From an uncultured Paracoccaceae bacterium (GTDB lineage: Bacteria; Pseudomonadota; Alphaproteobacteria; Rhodobacterales; Rhodobacteraceae), in assembly GCA_938092015.1 (NCBI GenBank), contig CALKOT010000055.1:1-36291 (forward strand): a stretch of 36,291 nucleotides of DNA, written 5' to 3'. Position numbers and translations under genes: made by a program. Shown piece after piece: positions 30,171 to 36,291 of this stretch. The stretch's first letter is position 1. Every line of letters starts with the position of its first letter. The notes below the pieces were generated by a model, which did not search any database, had not been told where the DNA came from, and saw nothing but the letters and a program-made list of their open reading frames with translations.

Positions 30171-30889
30171 GGCATGAAGCTCCCACCATTTACCCACAGG
30201 ACTTGCCCGGTCATGAACGCAGCGCCCGGCCCCAGCAGAAACATGGTCGGCCCGACAACATCATCAGGCAAAGCCATCCTTTTCAGCGGGGTTGCAGCCG
30301 CCATCGCGTCAAAATCCATCGGAACTTTGTCAGCCTCTGCCCGCCCTTCGCCACCACGCAAAAAAGCTGTGTCCAGCGCGCTTGGCCCGACGGCGTTGAC
30401 GCGTACGTCGGGTGACAGTTCTAACGCCAGTGTCTTGGTCAGGCTCACCATCCCCGCCTTTGCCGCCGCATAAGGCCCGAACCCCGGCCGGGTGAACGCC
30501 GCAAGGCCCGATACGATGTTCACCATCGCCCCGCCGCGCGCACGCAACAGTGGCGCAGCGGTCTGGCAGGCCAGAAACGCGCCGCGCAGGTTGCCGGTGA
30601 TCGCCTCATCGAACGTATCGATGCTGACTTCAGACAGCGGCGCCAAGGGCGTCATGAATCCAGCGAGGTTCACAAACCCACCCAGCGGTCCCAAACCGTC
30701 GAACGCCGCCGCAACACTGGCAGGGTCAGTTACATCAACCTCACGCGCCTCAACTGGCGGTGGGTGCGCAGACAGGGATGCGGGCAGATCCAAGGCGATC
30801 ACCTCCCACCCGTCCAGCACTGCGCGGGCGACCAGGGCGCGGCCGATACCGCCAGCGGCGCCCAGAACGGCAAGACGACGAGCTTCCAT
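30167..30889 (-). CDS. Short-chain dehydrogenase/reductase, 3-ketoacyl reductase-like
   Basis: This 240-residue protein has GAAGGIG, NLAG, the Ser in NIVSGLAAF and Tyr-Lys in YAAAKAG, with the classic C-terminal VNAVGPSALDT and GQVLWVNGGSF. It is divergent from the FAD monooxygenase gene and shares a palindromic promoter region with it. AGGAGGATTGTG precedes ATG at 30889; longer frames to 30982 lack support. Confidence 0.88.
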   Translation of the reverse strand: MEARRLAVLGAAGGIGRALVARAVLDGWEVIALDLPASLSAHPPPVEAREVDVTDPASVAAAFDGLGPLGGFVNLAGFMTPLAPLSEVSIDTFDEAITGNLRGAFLACQTAAPLLRARGGAMVNIVSGLAAFTRPGFGPYAAAKAGMVSLTKTLALELSPDVRVNAVGPSALDTAFLRGGEGRAEADKVPMDFDAMAAATPLKRMALPDDVVGPTMFLLGPGAAFMTGQVLWVNGGSFMP

Positions 30890-30927
30890 CACAATCCTCC
30901 TGTTCCCATAACCTGTTCGCCAGCGAT

Positions 30928-30945
30928 AATTTGTCCAGACAAATT
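30928..30945. promoter_or_regulatory. Palindromic GntR-type operator
   Basis: AATTTGTC-CA-GACAAATT is a perfect 8-2-8 inverted repeat in the gap between the divergent SDR and FAD monooxygenase genes. The TTGTC-NN-GACAA core resembles GntR-family operators, and a GntR/UTRA regulator gene is two genes away. Binding is inference. Confidence 0.65.
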
Positions 30946-31002
30946 TACCTTGACCGGGCCGGACTGCGCCATACCCTCGCAACAGGATTGATGGAGACTA
31001 CC

Positions 31003-32202
31003 ATGAACAAGAACGAAGACAGGGTTATCGTCGCAGGTGCAGGCCCTGTCGGGCTGGTCGCCGCCGTATCGCTGGTCGAAGCGGGCATTCCCGTGACAAT
31101 ATTAGAGGCGTCATCTGACCTTGCCGTAGACCTGCGCGCATCGACCTTTCATCCACCAACGCTGGATTACCTTGAAAAGCTGGGGCTTGCGGATGGCCTG
31201 ATTGAGCGCGGCATCAAATGCCCCTATTGGCAGTTCCGCGACCGGAAGGACGGCGAAGTCGCCACCTTTGATCTTGGCCTTCTGAAAAACGAAACAGCGC
31301 ACCCCTATCGCTTGCAGGCCGAACAATGGAAGCTGACCGAAGCCGCGCGCAAACGGCTGGACGAAGACCCGACCGCCACCTTGATCACAGACATCACAGT
31401 GTCCAGCGTTGTGCAGGATGCAGATGGCGTGAACGTCACTGCAAAGCGCAACGATGGCTCAGACGAAGTGTTTCGCTGCGCCTATCTGATCGGCGCTGAC
31501 GGCGCCCGGTCGGTTGTGCGCAAGGAAACCGGGGTGAACTTTCCAGGCCTGACAATTCCGGAAATCTTCCTCTCTCTATCCACCCCGTTTCGTTATGATC
31601 AGGCGATCGAGGGTTTGGCCGATATCTGCTATATTTCCGACCCTGAAGAATGGTTTGTCCTGCTTCGCACCCCAACGCTATGGCGCGTGCTGTTCCCGAC
31701 CGACCCGACCCTTAGCGATGAGGCGATCCTCGATCCCGCCCGTATTGAAGAACGCATGCAATCAGTCCTGCCCGGCGCGCCTTATGAAATCGCGCACAAA
31801 ACCGCTTACCGCGTCCACGAACGGGTCGCAGACGCCTATGTTCATGGCCGCATTTTCCTGGCAGGCGATGCAGCACATTTGAACAACCCACTGGGCGGGA
31901 TGGGCATGAACGGCGGCATTCATGATGCAGTGAACCTTGCAGATAAGCTGACACAGGTCTGGAGCGGCGGCGATATTGACCTGATGGGTCGGTACGAACG
32001 CCAACGCCGGAAAGTCGCAATTGAAACTGTGCAGGCCCAGGCCCTGCGCAACCGCGCGATCCTGAACGAAACCGACCCGGCCAAACGCGCCGCCTATCAC
32101 AACGAATTGCGCGCGACAGTCGATGACCCCGCCAAACATCTGGCCTATGTAATGAAATCGTCAATGATCCAGTCGCTTAGGGATTTGGAGGCTGTCGCCT
32201 GA
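31003..32202 (+). CDS. FAD-dependent aromatic-ring-type monooxygenase
   Basis: This 399-residue flavoprotein is of the PHBH fold: dinucleotide motif VIVAGAGPVGLVAA near residues 8-21, the DG motif CAYLIGADGARSVVRK, and the GD motif FLAGDAAHLNNPLGGMGMNGG followed by IHDAVNLADKL. Such enzymes hydroxylate aromatic or other acids with NAD(P)H and O2. ATG 31003 has GGAG 8 bases upstream; ATG 30991 is an in-frame alternative. The stop overlaps the GntR start. The length is typical of small members. Confidence 0.87.
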   Translation: MNKNEDRVIVAGAGPVGLVAAVSLVEAGIPVTILEASSDLAVDLRASTFHPPTLDYLEKLGLADGLIERGIKCPYWQFRDRKDGEVATFDLGLLKNETAHPYRLQAEQWKLTEAARKRLDEDPTATLITDITVSSVVQDADGVNVTAKRNDGSDEVFRCAYLIGADGARSVVRKETGVNFPGLTIPEIFLSLSTPFRYDQAIEGLADICYISDPEEWFVLLRTPTLWRVLFPTDPTLSDEAILDPARIEERMQSVLPGAPYEIAHKTAYRVHERVADAYVHGRIFLAGDAAHLNNPLGGMGMNGGIHDAVNLADKLTQVWSGGDIDLMGRYERQRRKVAIETVQAQALRNRAILNETDPAKRAAYHNELRATVDDPAKHLAYVMKSSMIQSLRDLEAVA

Positions 32203-32942
32203 TGAACGCGCCGACCCGCGCCAAACGTCCGCTTTATGCGGAAATTCTTGAAACCCTTCGCGCTGAGATCGCCGACGGGACGCATGCGATTGGCGGCTCT
32301 CTCCCCAGTGAAGCGGCGCTATGCAAGCGTTTCAATGTCAGCCGTTTCACGGTGCGAGAGGCTTTGAGGCGTTTGCAGGCCGACGGTATGGTGGCGCGGG
32401 TGCAAGGCGCTGGCAGCCGGGTGCTCCGCGACGCGCCTGCGGGCGTTTTTGTACAAAACTACCGGTCGGTTTCAGAGCTGACGCAATATGCTGAAGAAAC
32501 TGAGCTTGAGCTGCTGAAAACCGAAGACACGATCCTCAGCGCCGAAATCGCCGCCCGCATTGGCGGGACGGAAGGTGAGGTCTGGTTCCTGATGCGCGGC
32601 CTGCGACGCACGGTGGAAGGAGCGCCGCTGGCGTTGGTTGCAAGCTTCGTCCCACACCACTTCGCCGACATCGCCCCTGATCTGGCGCGCGGCGACGGCC
32701 CGATCTACGCCGGATTGGCCAAAGCATCGGGTCAACCGATTGAAAAAGCGGAACAGGAAACCCAGGCCCTGCCAGCGCCCTATCACGTGGCTGATGCGCT
32801 GGGCGTTGAGCAAGGCGCACCCGCACTTCGCATTCTGCGGCGGTATTCAACCAGCGAAGGCGTGCTGATCGCATCTTTCAATTGGCACCTCAGTGGCGAT
32901 CGCTACATCCATCGCACCCGTATCGCACTGGATGGCCGATAA
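32202..32942 (+). CDS. GntR-family regulator with UTRA ligand domain (HutC-like)
   Basis: This 246-residue protein has an N-terminal winged helix with the GntR signature (LPSEAALCKRFNVSRFTVRE and ALRRLQADGM) and a C-terminal UTRA domain with VWFLMRGLRRTVEGAPLAL and PALRILRRYSTSEGVLIASF. It should bind an effector derived from the local pathway. It starts on the monooxygenase stop (TGATG), so it is co-expressed with the enzyme and may self-regulate through the palindrome at 30928-30945. Confidence 0.9.
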   Translation: MNAPTRAKRPLYAEILETLRAEIADGTHAIGGSLPSEAALCKRFNVSRFTVREALRRLQADGMVARVQGAGSRVLRDAPAGVFVQNYRSVSELTQYAEETELELLKTEDTILSAEIAARIGGTEGEVWFLMRGLRRTVEGAPLALVASFVPHHFADIAPDLARGDGPIYAGLAKASGQPIEKAEQETQALPAPYHVADALGVEQGAPALRILRRYSTSEGVLIASFNWHLSGDRYIHRTRIALDGR

Positions 32943-33032
32943 GCCAGTTCCCGGCGACCACCAAGAGATCAAACAAAGAACAAAATGTGGCGATCACACC
33001 TCTGTCCAAGCAATATCAGATACTTAGCATCG

Positions 33033-33048
33033 CTTTCACATGTGAAAG
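33033..33048. repeat. 16-bp perfect palindrome, copy 2 (CTTTCACATGTGAAAG)
   Basis: Identical to the palindrome at 4898-4913. It lies in the convergent gap between the GntR gene and the aldehyde dehydrogenase gene. Two identical copies in 36 kb, both between converging genes, make a chance match unlikely. Confidence 0.75.
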
Positions 33049-33080
33049 GCCTTGGCCCGCCACTTCATCTTTGATCCCCT

Positions 33081-33124
33081 AAATATCCCCGTCGGAGGCT
33101 TTCACCTGAAAGGTGAAACCCACC
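33081..33124 (-). repeat. Downstream hairpin element, copy 2
   Basis: Minus strand: a TTTCACCT/AGGTGAAA perfect 8-base stem followed by GCCTCCGACGGGGATATTT, ending just after the aldehyde dehydrogenase stop at 33126. It matches copy 1 at 29306-29346 in order and core sequence. It may act as a terminator-like 3' structure. Confidence 0.65.
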
Positions 33125-33125
33125 C

Positions 33126-34604
33126 TTACCGCATCACAAACGGGTTCCCCGGCGCCGCATCGGACGTGTTGATCCAAACCGCTTTGGTCTCAAGGTATTC
33201 CCGGATCGCATCAATCCCGCTTTCGCGACCCATCCCTGAGTGTTTCATGCCGCCAAAGGGCATCATGTAGCTGACAGCGCGGTAGGTGTTCACCCAGACT
33301 GTCCCGGCCCTCAACGCCTTGGCCATCCGATGCGCGCGGCCAATATTCTGCGTCCAGACACCTGCCGCAAGGCCGTAGATTACGTCGTTGCCTAGCTGCA
33401 CAGCCTCTTCCTCATCATCGAACCCGATGATCGACAGGACCGGGCCGAACACCTCCTCCTGAGCAATCCTCATTGCATTATCGACGTTTGTGAAGATGGT
33501 GGGCTGGACGAACTGAGCGCCCGCATCTGACGGCCCGCCGCCGGTCAGCAGCTCAGCGCCTTCGGATTTCGCGATATCAATATAATCGAGGATCTTCTTG
33601 TACTGCGGCGCTGTGGTCACCGGGCCGATATTCGTATCAGGCGACATCGGGTCGCCGATCTTGGCTGTCTTGGCCATTTCAACCAACCGCTCAGTCACTT
33701 CGTCTTTGACTGAGTTCTGCACCAGAAGCCGCGACCCCGCGATGCAGGTCTGGCCCGTCGCGGCGAAGATGCCAGAGACGGCCCCCGCAGCCGCCGCATC
33801 CAGATTGGCATCTTCGAAGATAATGTTGGGGGATTTACCGCCAAGCTCCAAACTCACACGCTTCATGGATTTGGCGGCCTGAGAGTAGATCGCAGCCCCA
33901 GTCCGGTCCGATCCAGTGAAGGTGATCTTGGCGACGTCCTTGTGATCGACCAGAGCGGCGCCAGCCTCCATGCCCATGCCCGCAACCACGTTGAAGACGC
34001 CGTCTGGAAAGCCGGCCTCTTTCGTCAGCGCAGCGAATTCGAGGGTTGATGCAGAGGTAAACTCAGACGGTTTCACCACAACCGAACACCCCGCCGCCAA
34101 CGCTGGCGCACATTTCCAGGCGATGAACATCAGGGGCGAATTCCACGCCGTCAGTGCGCCGACCACACCAACCGGCTCATGCTCGGAAAACGCGAAATGG
34201 TCGGGCTTGTCGATGGGAATGACAGTGCCTTCAATCTTGTCGGCGAGACCGGCGAAATAGTACCACCATTCAGGATGGTAATTCAGCTGGCCCTGCATCT
34301 CAGACATCAGCTTGCCGTTGTCACGCACTTCGATCCGCGCCAGTCGTTCGGCATTCTCAGCCACCAGATCGCCCAGCTTGCGCATCATCTTGCCACGCTG
34401 GCTGGCATGCGTCTTGGCCCATGGACCATCGAACATTGCGGCCTTGGCGGCAGCGACGGCGGCGTCCACATCGGCTTTGGTCCCCCGCGCGACCCGCGCC
34501 CAGACCTCACCTTTGTAGGGATCGTCGCTGTCAAACCATTCGCCGTCGATCGGATCGACATATTCGCCGTTGATGAAGTGACGGTAGGTGGTGATGTCAG
34601 TCAT
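33126..34604 (-). CDS. Aldehyde dehydrogenase family protein
   Basis: This 492-residue NAD(P)-dependent enzyme has the family signatures: catalytic Cys in GQTCIAGSR, Glu in LELGGKSP, WNSPLMF and the FGGMKHSG C-terminal motif. It should oxidise an aldehyde to the acid. The start ATG at 34604 follows GGGAG; upstream extension adds non-family residues. It lies next to a TSUP permease gene (61 bases between them), so the two may be cotranscribed. The aldehyde is not known. Confidence 0.92.
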   Translation of the reverse strand: MTDITTYRHFINGEYVDPIDGEWFDSDDPYKGEVWARVARGTKADVDAAVAAAKAAMFDGPWAKTHASQRGKMMRKLGDLVAENAERLARIEVRDNGKLMSEMQGQLNYHPEWWYYFAGLADKIEGTVIPIDKPDHFAFSEHEPVGVVGALTAWNSPLMFIAWKCAPALAAGCSVVVKPSEFTSASTLEFAALTKEAGFPDGVFNVVAGMGMEAGAALVDHKDVAKITFTGSDRTGAAIYSQAAKSMKRVSLELGGKSPNIIFEDANLDAAAAGAVSGIFAATGQTCIAGSRLLVQNSVKDEVTERLVEMAKTAKIGDPMSPDTNIGPVTTAPQYKKILDYIDIAKSEGAELLTGGGPSDAGAQFVQPTIFTNVDNAMRIAQEEVFGPVLSIIGFDDEEEAVQLGNDVIYGLAAGVWTQNIGRAHRMAKALRAGTVWVNTYRAVSYMMPFGGMKHSGMGRESGIDAIREYLETKAVWINTSDAAPGNPFVMR

Positions 34605-34665
34605 GCCCGAAGCTCCCGTTATCTTTAACGGAACCTTCCTCAGCAGCGGGGCAAAGCGCAAGAGG

Positions 34666-35427
34666 TCACCCGGCGGCGTTCCGCCAGAAATAGACGGCGG
34701 CAAGGATCAGACCGAAAACAATGACGGCGCCGCGCAGATAGCGTTCATTCACCAGCCGCGCAAAACGGCCACCGAAATATCCGCCCAACGTGCTGCCCGC
34801 CATCATCACCAGCGCTTCGGGCCAGGCGATCAGGCCGCCAAGCCCAAAAATGCCGATGCTGAGCAGGGTAAAACTGGTCGCCAGCAGGTTCTTCAGACTG
34901 TTGGCGACGTGGAAGCTGGCAAACCCCATAATCTGCACGATGGCGAGCAGGATGATCCCAAGCCCAGCGCCGAAATACCCACCATATATCGACGATAGGA
35001 ACAGTGCGGTCAGCATTACCGTGCGGCTGGCGTCACCGCCCGTCGCGGCCATCAAGCGCGCTCTAAGTGCATCGCCGAATGCAAATAATGCGGTCGCGAC
35101 GAGGATCAACCACGGGATTAGCGCGATGAAGAAGGACGGGTCTGAGATCATCAGCAGCAGCGACCCCACGATGGCGCCCGCGCCAGACATGATCAGCAGC
35201 GGCCAGATGGCAGCGCCAACTGATTTCAGCTCAGCCCGGTATGCGGGCAATGCGGCGGCGTTGGATGGCATCATCGCCAGAAAGTTTGTGGCGTTGGCGA
35301 CGATGGGTCGCAGACCCGCCGCCATCAGCGCAGGAAAGGTGAATAGCGTCGCGCCGCCTGCAATGGCGTTCCAGCCCCCGCCAAAGACACCGACTGCGAA
35401 CAGGAATGCGATGATCTGCGGGTCCAT
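34666..35427 (-). CDS. TSUP (TauE/SafE) family permease
   Basis: This 253-residue membrane protein has about eight helices and the two-repeat TSUP pattern: GGGWNAIAGGATLFTFPAL near the start and IYGGYFGAGLGIILLAIVQI at the second repeat. Members move sulfite, sulfoacetate, taurine-derived or other organic anions. GGAGG precedes ATG at 35427. It is divergent from a LysR gene, which is its likely regulator, and adjoins the aldehyde dehydrogenase. Confidence 0.87.
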   Translation of the reverse strand: MDPQIIAFLFAVGVFGGGWNAIAGGATLFTFPALMAAGLRPIVANATNFLAMMPSNAAALPAYRAELKSVGAAIWPLLIMSGAGAIVGSLLLMISDPSFFIALIPWLILVATALFAFGDALRARLMAATGGDASRTVMLTALFLSSIYGGYFGAGLGIILLAIVQIMGFASFHVANSLKNLLATSFTLLSIGIFGLGGLIAWPEALVMMAGSTLGGYFGGRFARLVNERYLRGAVIVFGLILAAVYFWRNAAG

Positions 35428-35476
35428 GATGGCGCCTCCAATGCCGCGATAAGCTGGGTTTAGGGGATGGTTTAAA

Positions 35477-35495
35477 ATCAATAAAATGAATTGAT
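35477..35495. promoter_or_regulatory. LysR-type operator candidate
   Basis: ATCAAT-N7-ATTGAT, an inverted repeat with the AT-rich ATC/GAT character of LysR sites (T-N11-A-like), sits between the divergent TSUP and LysR genes, 13 bases before the LysR start. Confidence 0.5.
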
Positions 35496-35507
35496 ACGAT
35501 TGTAGGC

Positions 35508-36291
35508 ATGAACAAATTCGAACGTATGCCGCCCAGCAATGACCTGCTGAAGACCTTTTTGGAGATCGCAGAAAGCGAGAACCTGACGTTGGCTGCGACG
35601 CGGCTGAACCGGACGCAATCAGCGATCAGCGTACAATTGCGGAAACTGGAAGAGACACTGCGCGTACCATTGTTCGACCACCATGCCCGCGGCATGACCC
35701 TGAACGACAAGGGCCGCCAGTTCCTGCCAGCAGCCCGCCGCGCGTTGGCCGAACTGCAACGCACGACGACCCTGTTTGACCAACCCATCACCGGCAGCAT
35801 CGCCGTCGGCATTCCCGATGATTTCGACGACATGATCCTTGAAACGGCACTGGCGGAATTTGCAGCCCAGAACCCCGGCGTTGAGATCACCGCTCAATCG
35901 GGTTGCACCGCCCACTTCCCGGATGCGTTGAAACGGGGGGAGTTGGACATCGCCGTCTGCTCTGGCCCTCACAGCCTGCCAGGTGAAGCTTTGTCTGTGG
36001 AACGTTCCGTTTGGGTTTGCGGCCTATCATATGTGCTCGACCACGATGCGCCGTTACCGCTTGCGATCCTGGATCGTGATTGCTGGTGGCGGGATATACC
36101 TTCCACGGCGCTGGAAGCGGTGGGCAGGGATTGGAAGCCGAGCTATCGCAGCAGCAGCTTTTCCAGCCTTCGCGCCGCGATCCGCGCGGGGCTTGGCGTC
36201 GGTGTGCTGCCCGCAGGATCAGTCGATACCGGGATGCGCGTTTTAGCTGCGGCGGACGATCTGCCGCCCCTACCGCTGGCGCATCGCGTCA
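35508..36291 (+). CDS. LysR-family transcriptional regulator (3' end beyond the window)
   Basis: From ATG at 35508, 261 codons run to the window end without a stop. The N-terminal winged helix holds the LysR pattern LLKTFLEIAESENLTLAATR, LNRTQSAISVQLRKLEETL, VPLFDHHARGMTLNDKG; the effector domain follows (SIAVGIPDDFDDMILET). About 30-50 residues are probably missing. It is divergent from the TSUP permease and aldehyde dehydrogenase, so it likely controls them. It lacks a listed frame because no stop is present. Confidence 0.9.
   Translation, partial: MNKFERMPPSNDLLKTFLEIAESENLTLAATRLNRTQSAISVQLRKLEETLRVPLFDHHARGMTLNDKGRQFLPAARRALAELQRTTTLFDQPITGSIAVGIPDDFDDMILETALAEFAAQNPGVEITAQSGCTAHFPDALKRGELDIAVCSGPHSLPGEALSVERSVWVCGLSYVLDHDAPLPLAILDRDCWWRDIPSTALEAVGRDWKPSYRSSSFSSLRAAIRAGLGVGVLPAGSVDTGMRVLAAADDLPPLPLAHRV

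Noticed and set aside
30760-31002. Long N-terminal extension of the FAD monooxygenase
   Set aside because: It overlaps the divergent SDR gene and the operator and adds an Arg/Pro-rich stretch; the flavin motif begins at the normal distance from ATG 31003.
1-36291. CRISPR array, rRNA, tRNA or phage genes
   Set aside because: No regularly spaced repeats, RNA-gene sequences or phage structural proteins were seen.

Overview
The window looks like a chromosomal segment of a marine alphaproteobacterium of the Roseobacter group (Rhodobacteraceae). The evidence is a complete Paracoccus-type sox cluster, small DUF465 and DUF1127 proteins, a protein ending in a VPLPA-CTERM-type sorting tail, a NaChBac-like sodium channel, and codon usage typical of a moderately GC-rich genome. 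No rRNA, tRNA, CRISPR array or phage module was recognised. Genus assignment is not possible from this reading.

Layout. 1-249: the 5' end of an IS3-family insertion sequence, lying inside a small DUF937-like gene whose first 21 codons survive. 414-3624: a tightly coupled operon of a PhyH-type dioxygenase, a D-2-hydroxyacid dehydrogenase and an acyl-CoA-ligase-like enzyme. 3663-6617: a frameshifted DUF465 gene, yaaA, a TauD/TfdA dioxygenase, and a VPLPA-CTERM protein gene split by an in-frame TAG. 6776-21749: the sox region. The minus strand carries soxV-W-X-Y-Z-A-B-C-D-E, a GlcG/HbpS-like gene, soxF, soxH and a fused MFS/spermidine-synthase-like gene. The plus strand carries soxS, soxR and a YeeE/YedE transporter gene (soxT). 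22032-28571: a periplasmic solute-binding-like protein, a sterol-desaturase-family protein, several small or hypothetical membrane proteins (one broken by an in-frame TAA), a carboxymuconolactone-decarboxylase-like protein, a DUF1127 protein, a DUF3995 protein and a voltage-gated sodium channel. 28634-36291: an isochorismatase-like hydrolase, two short-chain dehydrogenases divergent from an FAD monooxygenase and a GntR/UTRA regulator, an aldehyde dehydrogenase, a TSUP permease, and a LysR regulator cut by the window end.

How the genes work together. SoxXA, SoxYZ, SoxB and SoxCD form the periplasmic thiosulfate-oxidising multienzyme system, in which sulfur is carried on the SoxY C-terminal cysteine. 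SoxV, SoxW and SoxS supply thiol reductant to the periplasm. SoxF is a flavocytochrome-c-type sulfide dehydrogenase subunit and SoxE a dihaem cytochrome. SoxR is an ArsR-family repressor with a Cys pair 66 residues apart, as in SqrR-type persulfide sensors. ATTC-N8-GAAT-like operators lie in the soxS-soxV and soxW-soxX gaps, the two places where SoxR acts in Paracoccus.

Points most worth a second look: a nested inverted-repeat element between soxF and soxH; loss of the HxHxDH metal motif in SoxH; a 16-bp perfect palindrome occurring in two convergent intergenic regions; a shared downstream hairpin element at two other gene ends; and four damaged genes in 36 kb, which suggests either recent gene decay or base-calling errors. 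No clearly new multi-gene system was identified. The best candidates for uncharacterised function are the PhyH/dehydrogenase/ligase operon and the GntR-linked oxidoreductase module.
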